NCBI GenBank assembly: GCA_024291935.2
Contig: CM044311.1
Coordinates: forward strand, 20,731,001 to 20,795,000
Source of the DNA: Okapia johnstoni
Taxonomy: Eukaryota > Chordata > Mammalia > Artiodactyla > Giraffidae
Direction of reading: 5' to 3'
DNA: 64,000 bases
The notes beneath the pieces are model-generated. The model was not told the origin of the DNA. It worked only from the letters and a program-made list of their open reading frames with translations, and did no database searches. Shown here piece by piece: positions 11,277 through 22,751 of this stretch (within the stretch, counting starts at the first letter, position 1; every line of letters starts with the position of its first letter). Position numbers and translations under genes: made by a program.

Positions 11277-12170
11277 ATGGTGGAGAGTTTTGACAAAATG
11301 TGGTCCACTGGAGAAGGGAATGGCAAACCACTTCAGTATTCTTGCCTTGAGAACCCCATAAACAGTATGAAAAGGCAAAAAGATAGGACACTGAATGATG
11401 AACTCCACAGGTCGGTAGGTGCCCAATACATTACTGGAGATCAAAGGAGAAATAACTCCAGGAAGAATGAAGAGATGGAGCCAAAGGAAAAACAACACCC
11501 AGTTGTGGATGTGACTGGTGATAGAAGCAAGGTCCGATGCTGTAAAGAACAATATTGCATAGGAACCTGGAATGTTAGGTCCATGAATCAAGGCAAATTG
11601 GAAGTTGTCAAACAAGAGATGGCAAGAGTGAACATCGACATTTTATGAGTCAGCGAACTAAAATGGGTGAATTTGACTCAGATGACCATTATATCTACTA
11701 CTATTGGCAAGAATCCCTTAGAAGAAATAGAGTAGCTATCATAGTCAACAAAAGAGTCCGAAATGCCATATTTGGATGCAATCTCAAAAACGACAGAATG
11801 ATCTATGTTCGTTTCCAAGGCAAACAATTAAATACCACGGTAATCCAAGTCTATGCCCTGACCAGTAATGCTGAAGAAGCTGAAGTTGAAAGGTTCTATG
11901 AAGACCTACAAGACCTTTTAGAACAAACACCCAATAAAGATGTCCTTTTTATTATAGGGGACTAGAATGAAAAAGTAGGAAGTCAAGAAACACTTGGAGT
12001 AACAGACAAATTTGGCCGTAGAGTACAGTATGAAGCAGGGCAAAGGCTAGAGGAGTTTTGCCAAGAGAACAGACTGGTCATATCAAACACCCTCTTCCAA
12101 CAACACAAGAGAAGACTCTATCTACACATGTACATCACCAGACGGTCAAAACTTAAATTAGATTGATTAT
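11277..12170 (+). pseudogene. BovB endonuclease domain remnant
   Basis: Frames 11277-11648 and 11645-11965 are successive pieces of the BovB endonuclease, the enzyme that nicks the target DNA for target-primed reverse transcription. 'IGTWNVRSMNQGKLEVVKQE' marks the start of the domain, and 'VIQVYA' plus 'FIIGD' are later conserved strands. The frame ends exactly at the conserved GDWN motif, where TGG has become TAG. It cannot make active enzyme. Confidence 0.88.
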
Positions 12171-12338
12171 ATTCTTTGAAGTCAAAGGTGGAGAAGTTCT
12201 ATACAGTCCAAAAAAATAACACCAGGAGCTGACTGTGGCTCATATCATGAATTCCTTATTGCCAAATTCAGACTTAAATTGAAGAAAGTAAGGAAAATCA
12301 CTGGGCCATTTAGGTATGACCTAACAAATCATTTACAA

Positions 12339-13767
12339 TTATACACTGGAAGTGAGAAATAGATTTAAGAGACTAGATCTGATATACAGAGTACCTGATG
12401 AACTATGGATGGAGGTTTGTGACATTGTACAGGAGACAAGGATCAAGACCATCCCCAAGAAAAAGAAATGCAAAAGAGAAAACTGGCTGTCTGAGGAGCC
12501 CTTAAAAATAGCTGTGAGAAGAAGAGAAGTGAAAAGCAAAGGAGAAAAGGAAAGATATACCCATTTGAATGCAGAGTTCCAAAGAATAGCCAAGAGAGAT
12601 AAGAAAGCCTTTCTCAGTGCTCAGCGGAAAGAAATAGAGGAAAACAGTAGAATGGGAAAGACTAGAGATCCCTTCAAGAAAATTACAAATATCAAGGGTA
12701 TATTTCATGCAAAGAAGGACTCAATAAGGACAGAAATGGTAACAACCTAACAGAAGCAGAAGATATTAAGAAGAGGTGGCAAGAATACACAGAAGAACTG
12801 TACAAAAAAGTTCTTCATGACCCAGATAATCACTATGGTGTGATCACTCACCTAGAGCCAGACATCCTGGAATGTGAACAAGTGGACTTAGGAAGCATCA
12901 CTATGAACAAAGCTATTGGAGGTGATGGAATTCCAGTTGAGCTATTTCAAAACCTAAGCGATGATGTTGCTATACTCAATATGCCAGCAAATTTGGAAAA
13001 CTCAGCAGTGTCCACAGGACTGGAAAAGGTCAGTTATCATTCCAATCCCAAAGAAAGGCAATATCAAAGACCACTCAGACTACTACACAGTTGCATTCAT
13101 CTCACAGTCTAGTAAAGTAATGCTCAAAGTTAACCAAGCCAGGCTTCAACAATACGTGAACCGTGAACTTCCAGATGTTCAAGCTGGTTTTAGAAAAGGC
13201 AGAGGAACCAGAGATCAAATTGCCAACATCCACTGGATCATCAAAAAAGTAAGAAAGATCCAGAAAAACATCTATTTATGCTTTATTGACTATGCCAAAG
13301 CTTTTGACTCTGTGGATCACAGCAAACTGTGGAAAAATTTTCAAAAGATGCGAATATCAAACCACCTGACCTGCCTCTTGAAAAATCTGTATGCAGGTCA
13401 GGAAGCAACAGTTAGAACTGGACATGGGACAACAGACTAGTTCTAAATCAGGAAAGGAGTATGTCAAGGCTGTATATTGTCACTGTGCTTATTTAACTTA
13501 TATGCAGAGTACAACATGAGAAACTCTGGACTGGATGAAACACAAGCTGGAATCAAGATTGCAGGCAGAAATATCAATAACCTCAGATATGCAGATAACA
13601 CCACCCTTATGGCAGAAAGTGAAGAAGAACTAAAGAGCCTCTTGATGAAAATGAAAGTGGAGAGTGAAAAAGTTGGCTTATTAAAGCTCAACATTCAGAA
13701 AACTAAGATCATGGCATCTAATGCCATCACCTCAAGGCAAATAAATGGGAAACAGTGGAAACACTGA
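12339..13767 (+). pseudogene. BovB linker and reverse transcriptase remnant
   Basis: Frames 12352-12750, 12840-13112, 12961-13440 and 13477-13767 together cover the linker and RT of BovB. Visible RT blocks are 'IPKKGNIKDHSDYYTVAFIS', 'VQAGFRKGRGTRDQ', palm motif A 'CFIDYAKAFDSVD' and motif C as YADN (usually YADD). Loss of the second catalytic aspartate, together with a stop just after 'GHGTTD' at 13438-13440 and frame changes, shows the enzyme is dead. Confidence 0.9.
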
Positions 13768-14230
13768 GAGACTTTATTTTGGGGGGCTCCAAAATCACTG
13801 CTGATGGTCACTATAGCCGTAAAATTAAAAGACATTTGCTCCTTGGAAGAAAAGTTATGACCAACCTAGACAGCATATTAAAAAGCAGAGACATTAGTTT
13901 GCCAACAAATGTCCGTCTAGTCAAAGCTATGGTTTTTTCAGTAGTCATGTATGGATATGAGAGTTGGATTATAAAGAAAGCTGAGCACTGAAGAACTGAT
14001 GCTTTTGAACTGTGGTGTTGGAGAAGACTCTTGAGATTTCCTTGGATTGCAAGGAGATCCAACCAGTCCATCCTAAAGGAGATCAGTCCTGTGTGTTCAT
14101 TGGAAGGACTGATGTTGAAGCTGAAACTCCAATACTTTGGCCACCAAGGTGTGTAGGAGCTGACTCATTTGAAAAGATCCGGATGCTGGAAAGTTTGAAG
14201 GTGGGAGGAGAAGGGGATGACAGAGGATGA
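13755..14230 (+). pseudogene. BovB C-terminal region remnant
   Basis: Frames 13755-13991 and 14012-14230 are the RTE C-terminal region downstream of the RT ('SKITADGHYSRKIKRHLLLG', 'VVMYGYESW'). A stop follows 'KKAEH' where most copies continue with an arginine codon, and the frame then shifts. Confidence 0.85.
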
Positions 14231-14371
14231 GGTGGTTGGATGGCATCACCGACTCAATGGTCATGAATTTGGGTAAATTCCGGGAGTTGGTGATGGACAG
14301 GAAGGCCTGGCGTGATGCAGTCTGTGGGGATGCAAAGAGTCAGACACGACTGAGCTACTGAACTAAACTGA

Positions 14372-15050
14372 TACAAGACTTCTTCGGTTTTGTCAATTGA
14401 AAATATTTTTCTGTTTCTATGAATTGCCTTCTCAGTCTCTTAGTGTAATCAGCTGATGAAAATTTGTTTTCAGCTTTAATGAAATTCATTTTATCTATCA
14501 TTTTTATTTTAGATATTTCATCTTGTTTTAAAAATTATATTATTGAGTGATAGAAATTCATGGTTTCTTCAAGCTTGTTGGTTTATTTCCTTTTTTTTTT
14601 CTTTTTTGCTTTCATGTGCATATCTATGATACATCTGGTATTAATATTTTTTTATGTTGTCAAGAAAGGGCTATGGTTTAATTACATATGTTCCAGTGTA
14701 GCTTCTAATTGACTGTGTACTATTTATTGAAAATAAATTCATCACCCATTGATGTAGTGGGTTCTCTCCTTGATTATCAACCAGGTGATTGCTTATGATC
14801 AGGTATGTTGCTCCATATTTAGTAGCAGGCTTTTGGAATGAGAAGCTTATTTTTATGGCAGAGGTAGAATGGGAGTGAATCCAACAACTGTGCTTGCAGT
14901 TTTCGAATTCTGCTACTTCACTATCACAGCAGATACACTGATTCTGTTGGTGCTGCAGTATGGCTGCATACTTTTAATTTTCATGAAATCATTTGGGACC
15001 TTCAACTGACTCCATACATCTTAGTAAGATAATTTATATTTTAAATGACT
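14372..15050. other. Spacer with possible old L1 (minus) scrap
   Basis: Around 14590-14760 the text resembles a very decayed minus-strand L1 ORF2 segment (TCTATGATACATCTGGTATT, then TATTTATTGAAAATAAATTC). The rest is unassigned. Confidence 0.35.
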
Positions 15051-15060
15051 AGAGCAGATT
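15051..15060. repeat. Left TSD of second BovB
   Basis: AGAGCAGATT, repeated exactly at 17145-17154. Confidence 0.9.
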
Positions 15061-17144
15061 TAAACTGAAGACAGTAAGGAAAACCACTAGGCCATTCAGG
15101 TATGACTTAAATCAAATTACTTACAATTATACAGTGCAAGTGACAAATAGATTCAAGGAATTGGATCTGATATACAGAGTGCTTGAAGAACTCTGGACGG
15201 AGGTTCATAACATTGTATAGGAGGCAGTGATCAAAACTATTTCCAAGAATAAAGAGATGCAAAAAAGTAAAAATGGTTGTTTGAGGAGGCCTTACAAATA
15301 GCCCAGAAAAGAAGAGAAGTGAAAGGCAAAGGAGAAAGGGAAAGATATAATACCCATCTGAAAGCAGAGTTCCAAAGAATGGCAAGGAGAAATAACAAAG
15401 CCATCTTAAGAGAAAAATGGAGAGAAATAGAGGATGAAAATTATATGGGAAATACCAGAGATCTCTTCAAGATAAGTAGAGATATCAAGGGGACATTTTA
15501 TGAAAAGATGGGCACAATAAAGGACAGAAATGGCATGGACCTAACAGAAGCAGACAACATCAAGAAGAGGTGGCAAGAATAAGGTATAAAAAAATACCTT
15601 AATGACCAGATAACCATGATCGTGTGATCATTCAAATAGAGCCAGACATCCTGAAGTGTGAAGTCAAGTGAGCTTAAGGAAGCATCATTACAAACAAAGC
15701 TAGTGGAGGTGATGGGATTCCAGATAAGCTGTTTCAAATCCTAAAAGATGATGCTGTTACAGTGCTTTACTGAACAAGCCAGCAAAATTGTAAAACTCAG
15801 CAGTGGCCACAGGACTGGAAAATTTTCATTCCAATCCCTAAGAAAGACAATGCCAAAGAATCTTCAAACTATAACACAGTTGAATTCATTTCACAGGCTA
15901 ACAAGATAATGCTCAAAATCCTTAAAGTTAGGCCTCAACAGTATGTGAACTAAGACCTTCCATATGTACAAGCTGGATTTAAAAAGACAGAGAAACCAGA
16001 GATCAAATGCAAACATCTGTTGGAACAAAAAAAAAAGCAAGGCTACTCCAGAAAAACACTTACTTATGCATTATTGACTACACTAATGCTTTTGTGTGGA
16101 TCACAGTGAATTGAAAAACCTCTTAAAGAGATGGGAACACCAGATCAACTTATCTGCTTCTTACAAAACCTGTATGCAGGTCAAGAAGCAACAGTTAGAA
16201 TTGGACATGGAACAACTGACTGGTTCAAAATTGGGAAAGGAATACATCAAGGCTGTATATTGTCACCCAGCTTACTTAAAGTATATGCAGAATATATCAT
16301 ATGAAATGCTGGACTGGATGAAACACAAGCTGGAATCAAGATTGTGGGGAGAAGTATCAATAACCTCAGATATGCAAATGACACCACAGTTATGGTAGAA
16401 AGAGAAGAGGAACTAAAGAACCTGTTGATGAAGGTGAAACAGGAGAGTAAAAAAGCTGACTTAAACTCAACACTCAAAAAACTAACATCATGGCATCTAG
16501 TCCTATAACATCATGGCAAATAGAAGGAGAAACAATTGAAACAATGAAACATTTTATTTTATTGGGCTTCAGTATCACTGTGGACAGTGACTGCAGTCAT
16601 GTAAATAAAGACACTTGCTTCTTAGAAGAAAAGCTATGACAAACCTAAACAGCATATTAAAAAGCAGAGACAGCACTTTGCCAACAAAGCTCCATCTAGT
16701 TAAAGCTATGTTTTTTCAATAATCATGTATGGATATGAGAGTTGGACCATGAGGAAGGCTGAGCACAGAAGAGTTGATCCCTCAAATTGTGGTGCTGGAG
16801 AAGACTCTTGAGAGTCCCTTGAAAGCAAGAAGATCAAATCAGTCAATCCTAAAGGAAATCAATCCTCAGTATCCATTGGAAGGACTGATGCTGAAGCTGA
16901 AACTCTAATACTTTGGCCACCTAATGTGAAGACCTATTCAATGGGAAAAACTCTGATACTGAGAAAGACTGAGGGCAAGAGGAGAAGGGGACAACAGAGG
17001 ATGACTTGTTTGGATGGCATCATTAACTCAATTGACATGAATTTGAGCAAACTCAAGAGATGGTGAAGGGCAGGGAAGCCTGGCATTCTGCTGTCTATGG
17101 GGTTGCATACAGTTGGACAGGACTGAGCAACTAACCAAAAACAA
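15061..17144 (+). mobile_element. BovB LINE, 5'-truncated 2.1-kb copy, heavily decayed
   Basis: Plus-strand BovB starting at the end of the endonuclease/linker and running to the 3' terminus. Frames 15277-15582 (linker, 'REVKGKGERERYNTHLKAEF') and 16096-16398 are pieces. The RT motif C reads YAND at 16371-16382, so the first catalytic aspartate is lost, unlike the YADN of its neighbour. Numerous indels make it older or less constrained than the copy at 11236. The perfect 10-bp TSD on both sides shows an independent insertion, not a tandem duplication of its neighbour. Confidence 0.93.
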
Positions 17145-17154
17145 AGAGCAGATT
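17145..17154. repeat. Right TSD of second BovB
   Basis: AGAGCAGATT, exact copy of 15051-15060. Confidence 0.9.
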
Positions 17155-17355
17155 ATGATATCCACAAATAATAATCCTTTCCAATTCATAACCTTACAGA
17201 ATTCTTTAATGATTTCAGTTTTCATCCTTGTATTTAGGTATGAAGAATTTTAAGTTTCTCTTCCATTAAATTGTCCAAATAATTTTTAGATTTTCCATAA
17301 TCTTCCTAATCTAAAGACTGTAATTCTTATTTATAGTCAAATGAGGGTCAAATGC

Positions 17356-18204
17356 ATTTTTTTCGATTGAAGTATACTTGACTTACAATATTATATTATT
17401 TTCAAGCATAAAACATAGTGATTTGATATTTTTATAGATTATACACTATTAAAAGTCATTATAAAATATTGTCAATATTCTGTGTTGTTCGTTACATCCT
17501 TGTAACTAATGTGTTTTATAATGTAGTTTGTACCTTTAATCCCTTTCAGTTACTTTACCCAGCTACTCCACTCCTGTCCCCTCTGTTAACCACTAGTACA
17601 TTCTCTGTATCTGAGTCTGTTTCTATTTCATTATATTTATTTGTTTTGTTTTATAGATTCCACATATAACAGAAAACATACAGTATTTGTCTTTCTCTAA
17701 TTTCTTGCACTTGCCATTATACCCTCCAGGTCCATCCATGTTGCTCTAGTAGCCAGATTTCATTCTTTTTTTTTTTATGACTGAGTAATGTTTTATTTGA
17801 TACATAGATAGAAAGATAGATATCTCAATCTTCTTTATACATTCGTCTATCCTTGGATCTTTATGTTGACACTGCAACTTGGCTATTATAAATGCTATTA
17901 CAAACATGAGGATGCATATGTCTTTTCCAAAAAGTGTTTCTGTTTTCTCTGGATTAATATTAAAGAAGTGGAATTGCTGGATCATGGGGTAGTTCTTTTT
18001 GGAAGAACCTCTATACTGTTTTCCATCTTGGCTACACTAGTTTACATTCCCACCAATAGTGCACAAGGTTTTCCTTTTTGCCGCATCCTCACCAATGCTT
18101 GTTATTTCTTGCCTTTTTGATGATATTCTGACAGCTGTGAGTTAATGAGGTATAAATAGGGTTTGCATATGTTTTATAACTTTTTTTCTGATTTGTAGCT
18201 ATAT
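17356..18204 (-). mobile_element. Old L1 LINE 3' end
   Basis: Minus-strand L1 3' UTR and ORF2 C-terminal coding end, starting at TTTTTTTCGATTGAAGTATAC and continuing through the pyrimidine-rich part of the 3' UTR (CCAGCTACTCCACTCCTGTCC). The minus frame at 17746-17985 holds the ORF2 tail, including 'MYQIKHYSVIKKKRM', which corresponds to the L1 '[10 protein letters not shown]' segment. It is 5'-truncated and interrupted at its right end by BovB. Confidence 0.8.
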
Positions 18205-18450
18205 CTGAAGTTTTGCCAATATTTTGGCCTTTGAAGTGAAGAGCTGACTAATTGGAAAGAACCCTGATGCTGAGAAAGATTGAGGGCAGGAGAAGAAGAG
18301 GAAGACAGAGGACGAGATGGTTGGAGGGCATCACTGACTCAGTAGACAGGAGTTTGAGAAAAATCTGGGAGATAATGGACAGGGAAGCCTGACATGCTGC
18401 AGTGCATGGGGCTGCAAAGAGTCAGACAAGACTAGTGGCTTAACAACAGA
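18205..18450 (+). mobile_element. BovB LINE 3'-end fragment
   Basis: About 245 bases of the BovB 3' end (GGAAAGAACCCTGATGCTGAG through GTCAGACAAGACTAGTGGC), with an atypical terminus. No clear TSD was found. Confidence 0.85.
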
Positions 18451-20382
18451 AATTACAATGATAGTAGGAGATATAATGGCAAGGATAGTTTGCTCATAGT
18501 GCAAAGAATCTGTCAGTGAAGTCCAATTATAAAGTAAAACACACATCCCCTTTCAAATTCTTCCATATACTTGAGTAATGCTACTTTTTTCTTTCAAAAT
18601 ATTTGTGCAGACATTTGACTGAACGTTATAGCACTGTTATAATACTGTTGTAACACTGTTGAGATGTATTATGAAACTTGAATTTCATTCCAAATACTTT
18701 TTCACCTCCTTAACAGTAGATTTAAAAAAAAAAAGGTATGACATTTAAACTGCTTTCAGAACATCTCCTCAAAGTGTCTTAATGATATCTCTCATTTTTA
18801 TAAATATATAAGTAATGGGACCAAGACATAATTCTCTGTGATAAAGGTGAGTTTTATCTCTGAGACATTTCATTGCTACCTGACATGATTGGAAGCTATA
18901 ACTAACTCAACCTAATGTCAAGACATTTTCGTGCTGAATATGTATGAATTAATATGTATGAAAAGGAAAAGTTTATAAATATGGTGAAAGCCTTTAAAAA
19001 TTAGTTTTTCATTTAAACATTCCTTAAATAAAGAACCTTTAGACCAACTATATGGTTTTCATTAATTAGTTGGTCCAGATAAAAGAAAATTTCTATTGCC
19101 TACCCCAAAAAGGATTTCATCTTATTTCTGCTACCCATGGAAGGAGTTGTAAAATTAAATAGAGTTTTATTATAACAAATGACTGTGAAATATGATATAT
19201 GTATAATAAAAACATACTCAAAGTCAGAATCCAGACAAGAGACACTTGTCTTGTTTTGTGACTAAGATGTCAGCCATAGAACAATGAGACTAAAACTGTG
19301 GTCTCTGGAATCTCAGTGTATGCATCATCTGCAAATTCTCAAGCCCAGTTCCAGATTACTCAATTAGCTTGCTGGGATTCAGGGCTCAATAATCTGTATT
19401 TGAACAAATTTTAAGTAATGCTAATGAATACTCAAATTTGAAAACCAATGTGTAGAATATTATCATTATAGAGATAGTGCCTGTGCTAAAATATTAAGAA
19501 AAGTCTGAAATCAATCTACAAATCACAATGGTTAAGGAATTATGAATAGTATAGGATTTCAAGACACCACAAGGGGGCACAGTTGCAAGAAATGAAGTTG
19601 AACATTTGGCCACAGGTGTCACCGTTAAGTGTCTTAATGTTATGCTAAGAAGCTTTGATGTTATATGTAGTACTATTTCATGGCTTTCACACTTTTGAAA
19701 GGAAAACTCATTGAAAAATATCTTTACATGTTTAAACAATAGAGATGAATGTATAAGTGTGCACTGACAAAATATTCTTACTCTATTTCTTTTTCACTTC
19801 TGGTAAATTTATTATTTTCTACTTCACTAAAAAATTGTTGGTTCAGACGTATAAAACTGATTTTATAATCCACTATGGACTGAAATCAGTAATTTAGATA
19901 ATACTAGTGCATATGATTGAGAACAAAGGAAATGTTTAAAATTAGGTGGTAATATGATCATACTTGCCTTTTAGAAAGACAGCAACATTTGGATTTGATG
20001 CAGAACTAGAACAGAACCTTGTAGATACATAATCAAAAAATTAATAAGAATAGTAAGCAGTGATAAGAGATGAAACTAAATGAGTACCAGCAGGAATGGT
20101 TAAAATAGAGAAATATCAAAGATAGGGAAATTAAAATGAGGCAGCTAATTGAATCTAGGGGATCAGAAAGAAGAGGAAGGTAAGACTGAACCTCACTTCC
20201 TGATTAACAGGCCTGGGAGTAGAATAAGGATCTGATTTCCTCAAATTAAAAGGACAGGAGATGACACGGGGAAAAGGAAAAAAATAATGATTTCAGGACT
20301 GAAAATCATGTTTTGATAATAATCACTCAGAACATTCTGGTTACAAATATGCACATGATAACATCAGATTCATTTAAACGAT
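18451..20382. other. Long AT-rich stretch, nothing recognised
   Basis: No repeat family or gene could be supported in nearly 2 kb. The short frames, including 19494-19739 on the minus strand, show no domain. Confidence 0.45.
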
Positions 20383-20488
20383 GTTGCTGTTGTTCAGTCG
20401 CTCAGTGTGTCTGACTCTTTGAGACCCCTGGACTGCAGCACTGCCAGACTTCTCTGTCCATCACTATCTTCTAGAGTTAACTCAAATG
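20383..20488 (-). mobile_element. BovB LINE 3'-terminal fragment
   Basis: About 105 bases matching the minus-strand BovB 3' end (TTGTTCAGTCGCTCAG, then CTGTCCATCACTATCTTC), with small deletions. Confidence 0.8.
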
Positions 20489-21234
20489 TTGAAAGTGGGT
20501 CAAATTATATTCACATATTATTTTAGTTAGTGGTGAATTTTCTCATAATATGAATATGAATATAGATGCATTCTTACTCCAAAAATATTTAAGGCAGTGG
20601 CAACTGAATATGAGTCGGTTGTAGCTCTCAGAGTAACAGTGTGACAGTAGGTCAGTCCAGATATTTTTAGACTCATTTAAATTGCTATTGTAGAAGGGTT
20701 TTTTAGTCATGTTATTAGGTTTCAGACATTAGGAAATTCATTACAGGGGCTGTAGTGGAGGAAGGGGCTAATGAAAGAGTATTATAAAGATGGTTAGGCT
20801 TTCTAGTTTCAGTATAAACTTATAATTTCCTAAAAATATTTTTAAAAATCTCTACAGAGAATTTCAGGTATTACCTGATAACTTAGTTGTAGCAATCACT
20901 CTCTACAAGAAATATCCCTTTTACGTGAATAATAATCAACTCTTCATCATGAGTTGTTTTACAAATATTTTCCTAAAATACAACATCAATAAATACAAAC
21001 ACAATAATACAAATACAACAAAGGATAAGATCTAAAACATATACATGCTCTGAAAAGGAGAAATGGAGGACAATAAAAGAGAAAGCATGTTCAACAACTG
21101 ATTATTTTGTTATTAAAAAAATTCTAACTTTCTACTATCTATATATTACAAATGAATAAAAAAGTTGCACTTATATGTTCAGCTTACCATTATTCTAATA
21201 ATTCTGTATAAAATGTGCTTGATTAGGCATCAAT
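20489..21234. other. Unassigned AT-rich sequence
   Basis: No recognisable element. Confidence 0.45.
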
Positions 21235-21784
21235 TAGAAGTAACACTTGCTCCTTGAAAGGAAAGCTATGACAAACCTAGGCTTTGTACTAAAAAGAAGA
21301 GACTTCACTTTGCAAACGAAGGTCTGTATAGTCAAAATTAAGTCAAAGCTATGGTTTTTCCAGCAGTCAAGTACAAATGTGAGAGCTGGACCATAAAGAA
21401 GATTGAGTGCCGAAGAATTGATGCTTTTGAACTGTGGTGCTGGGGAAGACTCTTGAGGGTCGCTGGGACAGCAAGATCAAACCAGTCAATTCTAAAGGCA
21501 ATCAACTCTGAATATTCGTTGAAAGAACTGATGCTGAAGCTGAACCTCCAGTACTTGGGCCACCGCATGTGAAGAGCCACTTCACTGGAAAAGACAGTGA
21601 GTCTGGGAAAGGTTGAAGGCAAAAGGAGAAAAGGGCAGGAGATAAGATGTTTACATAGCCTCACCAACTCAATGGGCATGAATTTGAGCAAACTCCAGGA
21701 GATAGTGGAGGACAGAGAAGCCTGGTGTGCTACAATCCATGGAGTAGCAAAGAATCAGAAAAGACTTAGTGACAGCAAAAAAAC
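21235..21784 (+). mobile_element. BovB LINE 3' part, decayed
   Basis: Plus-strand BovB C-terminal coding region and 3' end. Frames 21351-21572 ('VFPAVKYKCESWTIKKIECR') and 21597-21818 are fragments. The A-rich tail is interrupted by the LTR that follows, so the BovB was there first. Confidence 0.88.
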
Positions 21785-22266
21785 GGTTGCAGGAAGGGGG
21801 ACCCCTTCCAGGGCCTGAAACCAGGCTCTATCTAACACTCAGATATGAATTGTCCGAGGAGACACATGTGCTAACAAAGCAAGAGATTTTATTTGGAAAA
21901 GGCACCCAGGTGGAGAGCAGTAGGGCAAGGGAAACCAGGAGAACAGCTCTGCCACGTGGATGGAAGTCTCGGGTTTTATGGTGATGAGATTAGTTTCAGG
22001 TTGTCTTTAGACAATCATTCTGACTCAGAGTCCTTCCTGGTGGTACACGCCTTGTTCAGCCAAGATGGATGCCAGCAAGAAGGATTCTGGGAGGTGATCA
22101 GACATGTGTTATCTCCTTTTGACCTTTCCTGAACTCTTCTGGTTGGTGGTGGCTTGTTAGTTTCATGTTCCTTACCAGGACCTCCTGTCGTAAAACAACT
22201 CATGCAAATGGCTACTATGGCGACTGGCCAGGGTGGGCAGTTTCAGTCAGTGTGCTTCCCCTAACA
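21785..22266 (-). mobile_element. Solo LTR of a ruminant ERV (BTLTR1-like)
   Basis: About 480 bases of LTR on the minus strand. Its 5' end, TGTTAGGGGAAGC, is at 22266 and its 3' end, TCCTGCAA, is near 21785. A TATA-like ATAAAACCCGAGA lies at about 21973-21985 and the AATAAA polyadenylation signal is at 21888-21893, both minus strand. It is strongly similar to the LTR at 51241-51714. The flanks share AAAC (21781-21784 and 22267-22270), a possible short TSD. No internal viral genes are adjacent, so it is a solo LTR formed by LTR-LTR recombination. The name BTLTR1 is from memory. Confidence 0.85.
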
Positions 22267-22514
22267 AAACTACAACACAATAATAGTAAAGCTATTCATT
22301 TTCTTAGGCCTTGATCATTTCCTGGATTAGGATGTAGGTGGATTAAATGCAGATTCAGTTTAATAGTTTGCATTGGACATTTTGAGAATTAACATAATTT
22401 CAATTTTAAAGGTGCTAGAACTTTTCTCTCTTGAGTGCTTCTTTTCACAATTAGGTTATATTTAGCTCTGTGATTAAGTCACAGATGGCAGAGAGGTATT
22501 TCCAGTGACTGGAT
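22267..22514. other. Spacer, no feature seen
   Basis: The first 20 bases continue the BovB A-rich tail displaced by the LTR; the rest is unassigned. Confidence 0.4.
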
Positions 22515-22525
22515 ACTCGTTTCTA

Positions 22526-22740
22526 GAAAGTAAAAAAGTGAAGTCGCTTAGTCGTGTGCGACTCTTTGCGACCCCATCGACTGTAGCCCACCAGGATCCT
22601 CCGCCCATGAAATTTTCCAGGCAAGAGTACTGAAGTGGATTGTCATTTCCTTCTCCAGGGGGTCTTCTTGACCCAGGGATTGAACCCGGGTCTCTTACAT
22701 TGCAGACAGACGCTTTTACCATCTGAGCCACCAGGGAAGC
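22526..22740 (-). mobile_element. Bov-tA SINE
   Basis: Complete minus-strand Bov-tA. The tRNA-derived head lies at the right (TTTTACCATCTGAGCCACC is the complement of the A-box region, and GGATTGAACCC that of the B box), with the BovB-like tail at the left. The TSD is ACTCGTTTCTA (22515-22525) and ACTCGCTTCTA (22741-22751), one mismatch in 11. It is transcribed by Pol III and presumed to be mobilised by BovB. Confidence 0.93.
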
Positions 22741-22751
22741 ACTCGCTTCTA

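Larger units (their letters stand above)
11236..14371 (+). mobile_element. Near full-length BovB (RTE) LINE, defective
   Basis: About 3.1 kb, close to the full length of BovB as I recall it (about 3.2 kb), running from the 5' region (phrase GGTCCACTGGAGAAGGGAAT) to the 3' terminus (CTGAGCTACTGAACTAAACTG). In order it holds an apurinic-type endonuclease domain (about 11550-12170), a linker, the RT domain (about 12960-13720) and the RTE C-terminal region. The ORF is broken many times: a stop at 11646-11648, a TAG replacing the Trp codon of the endonuclease GDWN motif at 11963-11965, and frameshifts and stops in the linker and RT. The RT motif reads YADN at 13588-13599 instead of YADD. No TSD was clear, so the 5' edge is approximate. 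Confidence 0.93.

Noticed and set aside
22526..22740. tRNA gene-like A and B boxes (also in the other Bov-tA copies)
   Set aside because: They are the tRNA-derived heads of Bov-tA SINEs, lacking a complete cloverleaf and followed by BovB tail.
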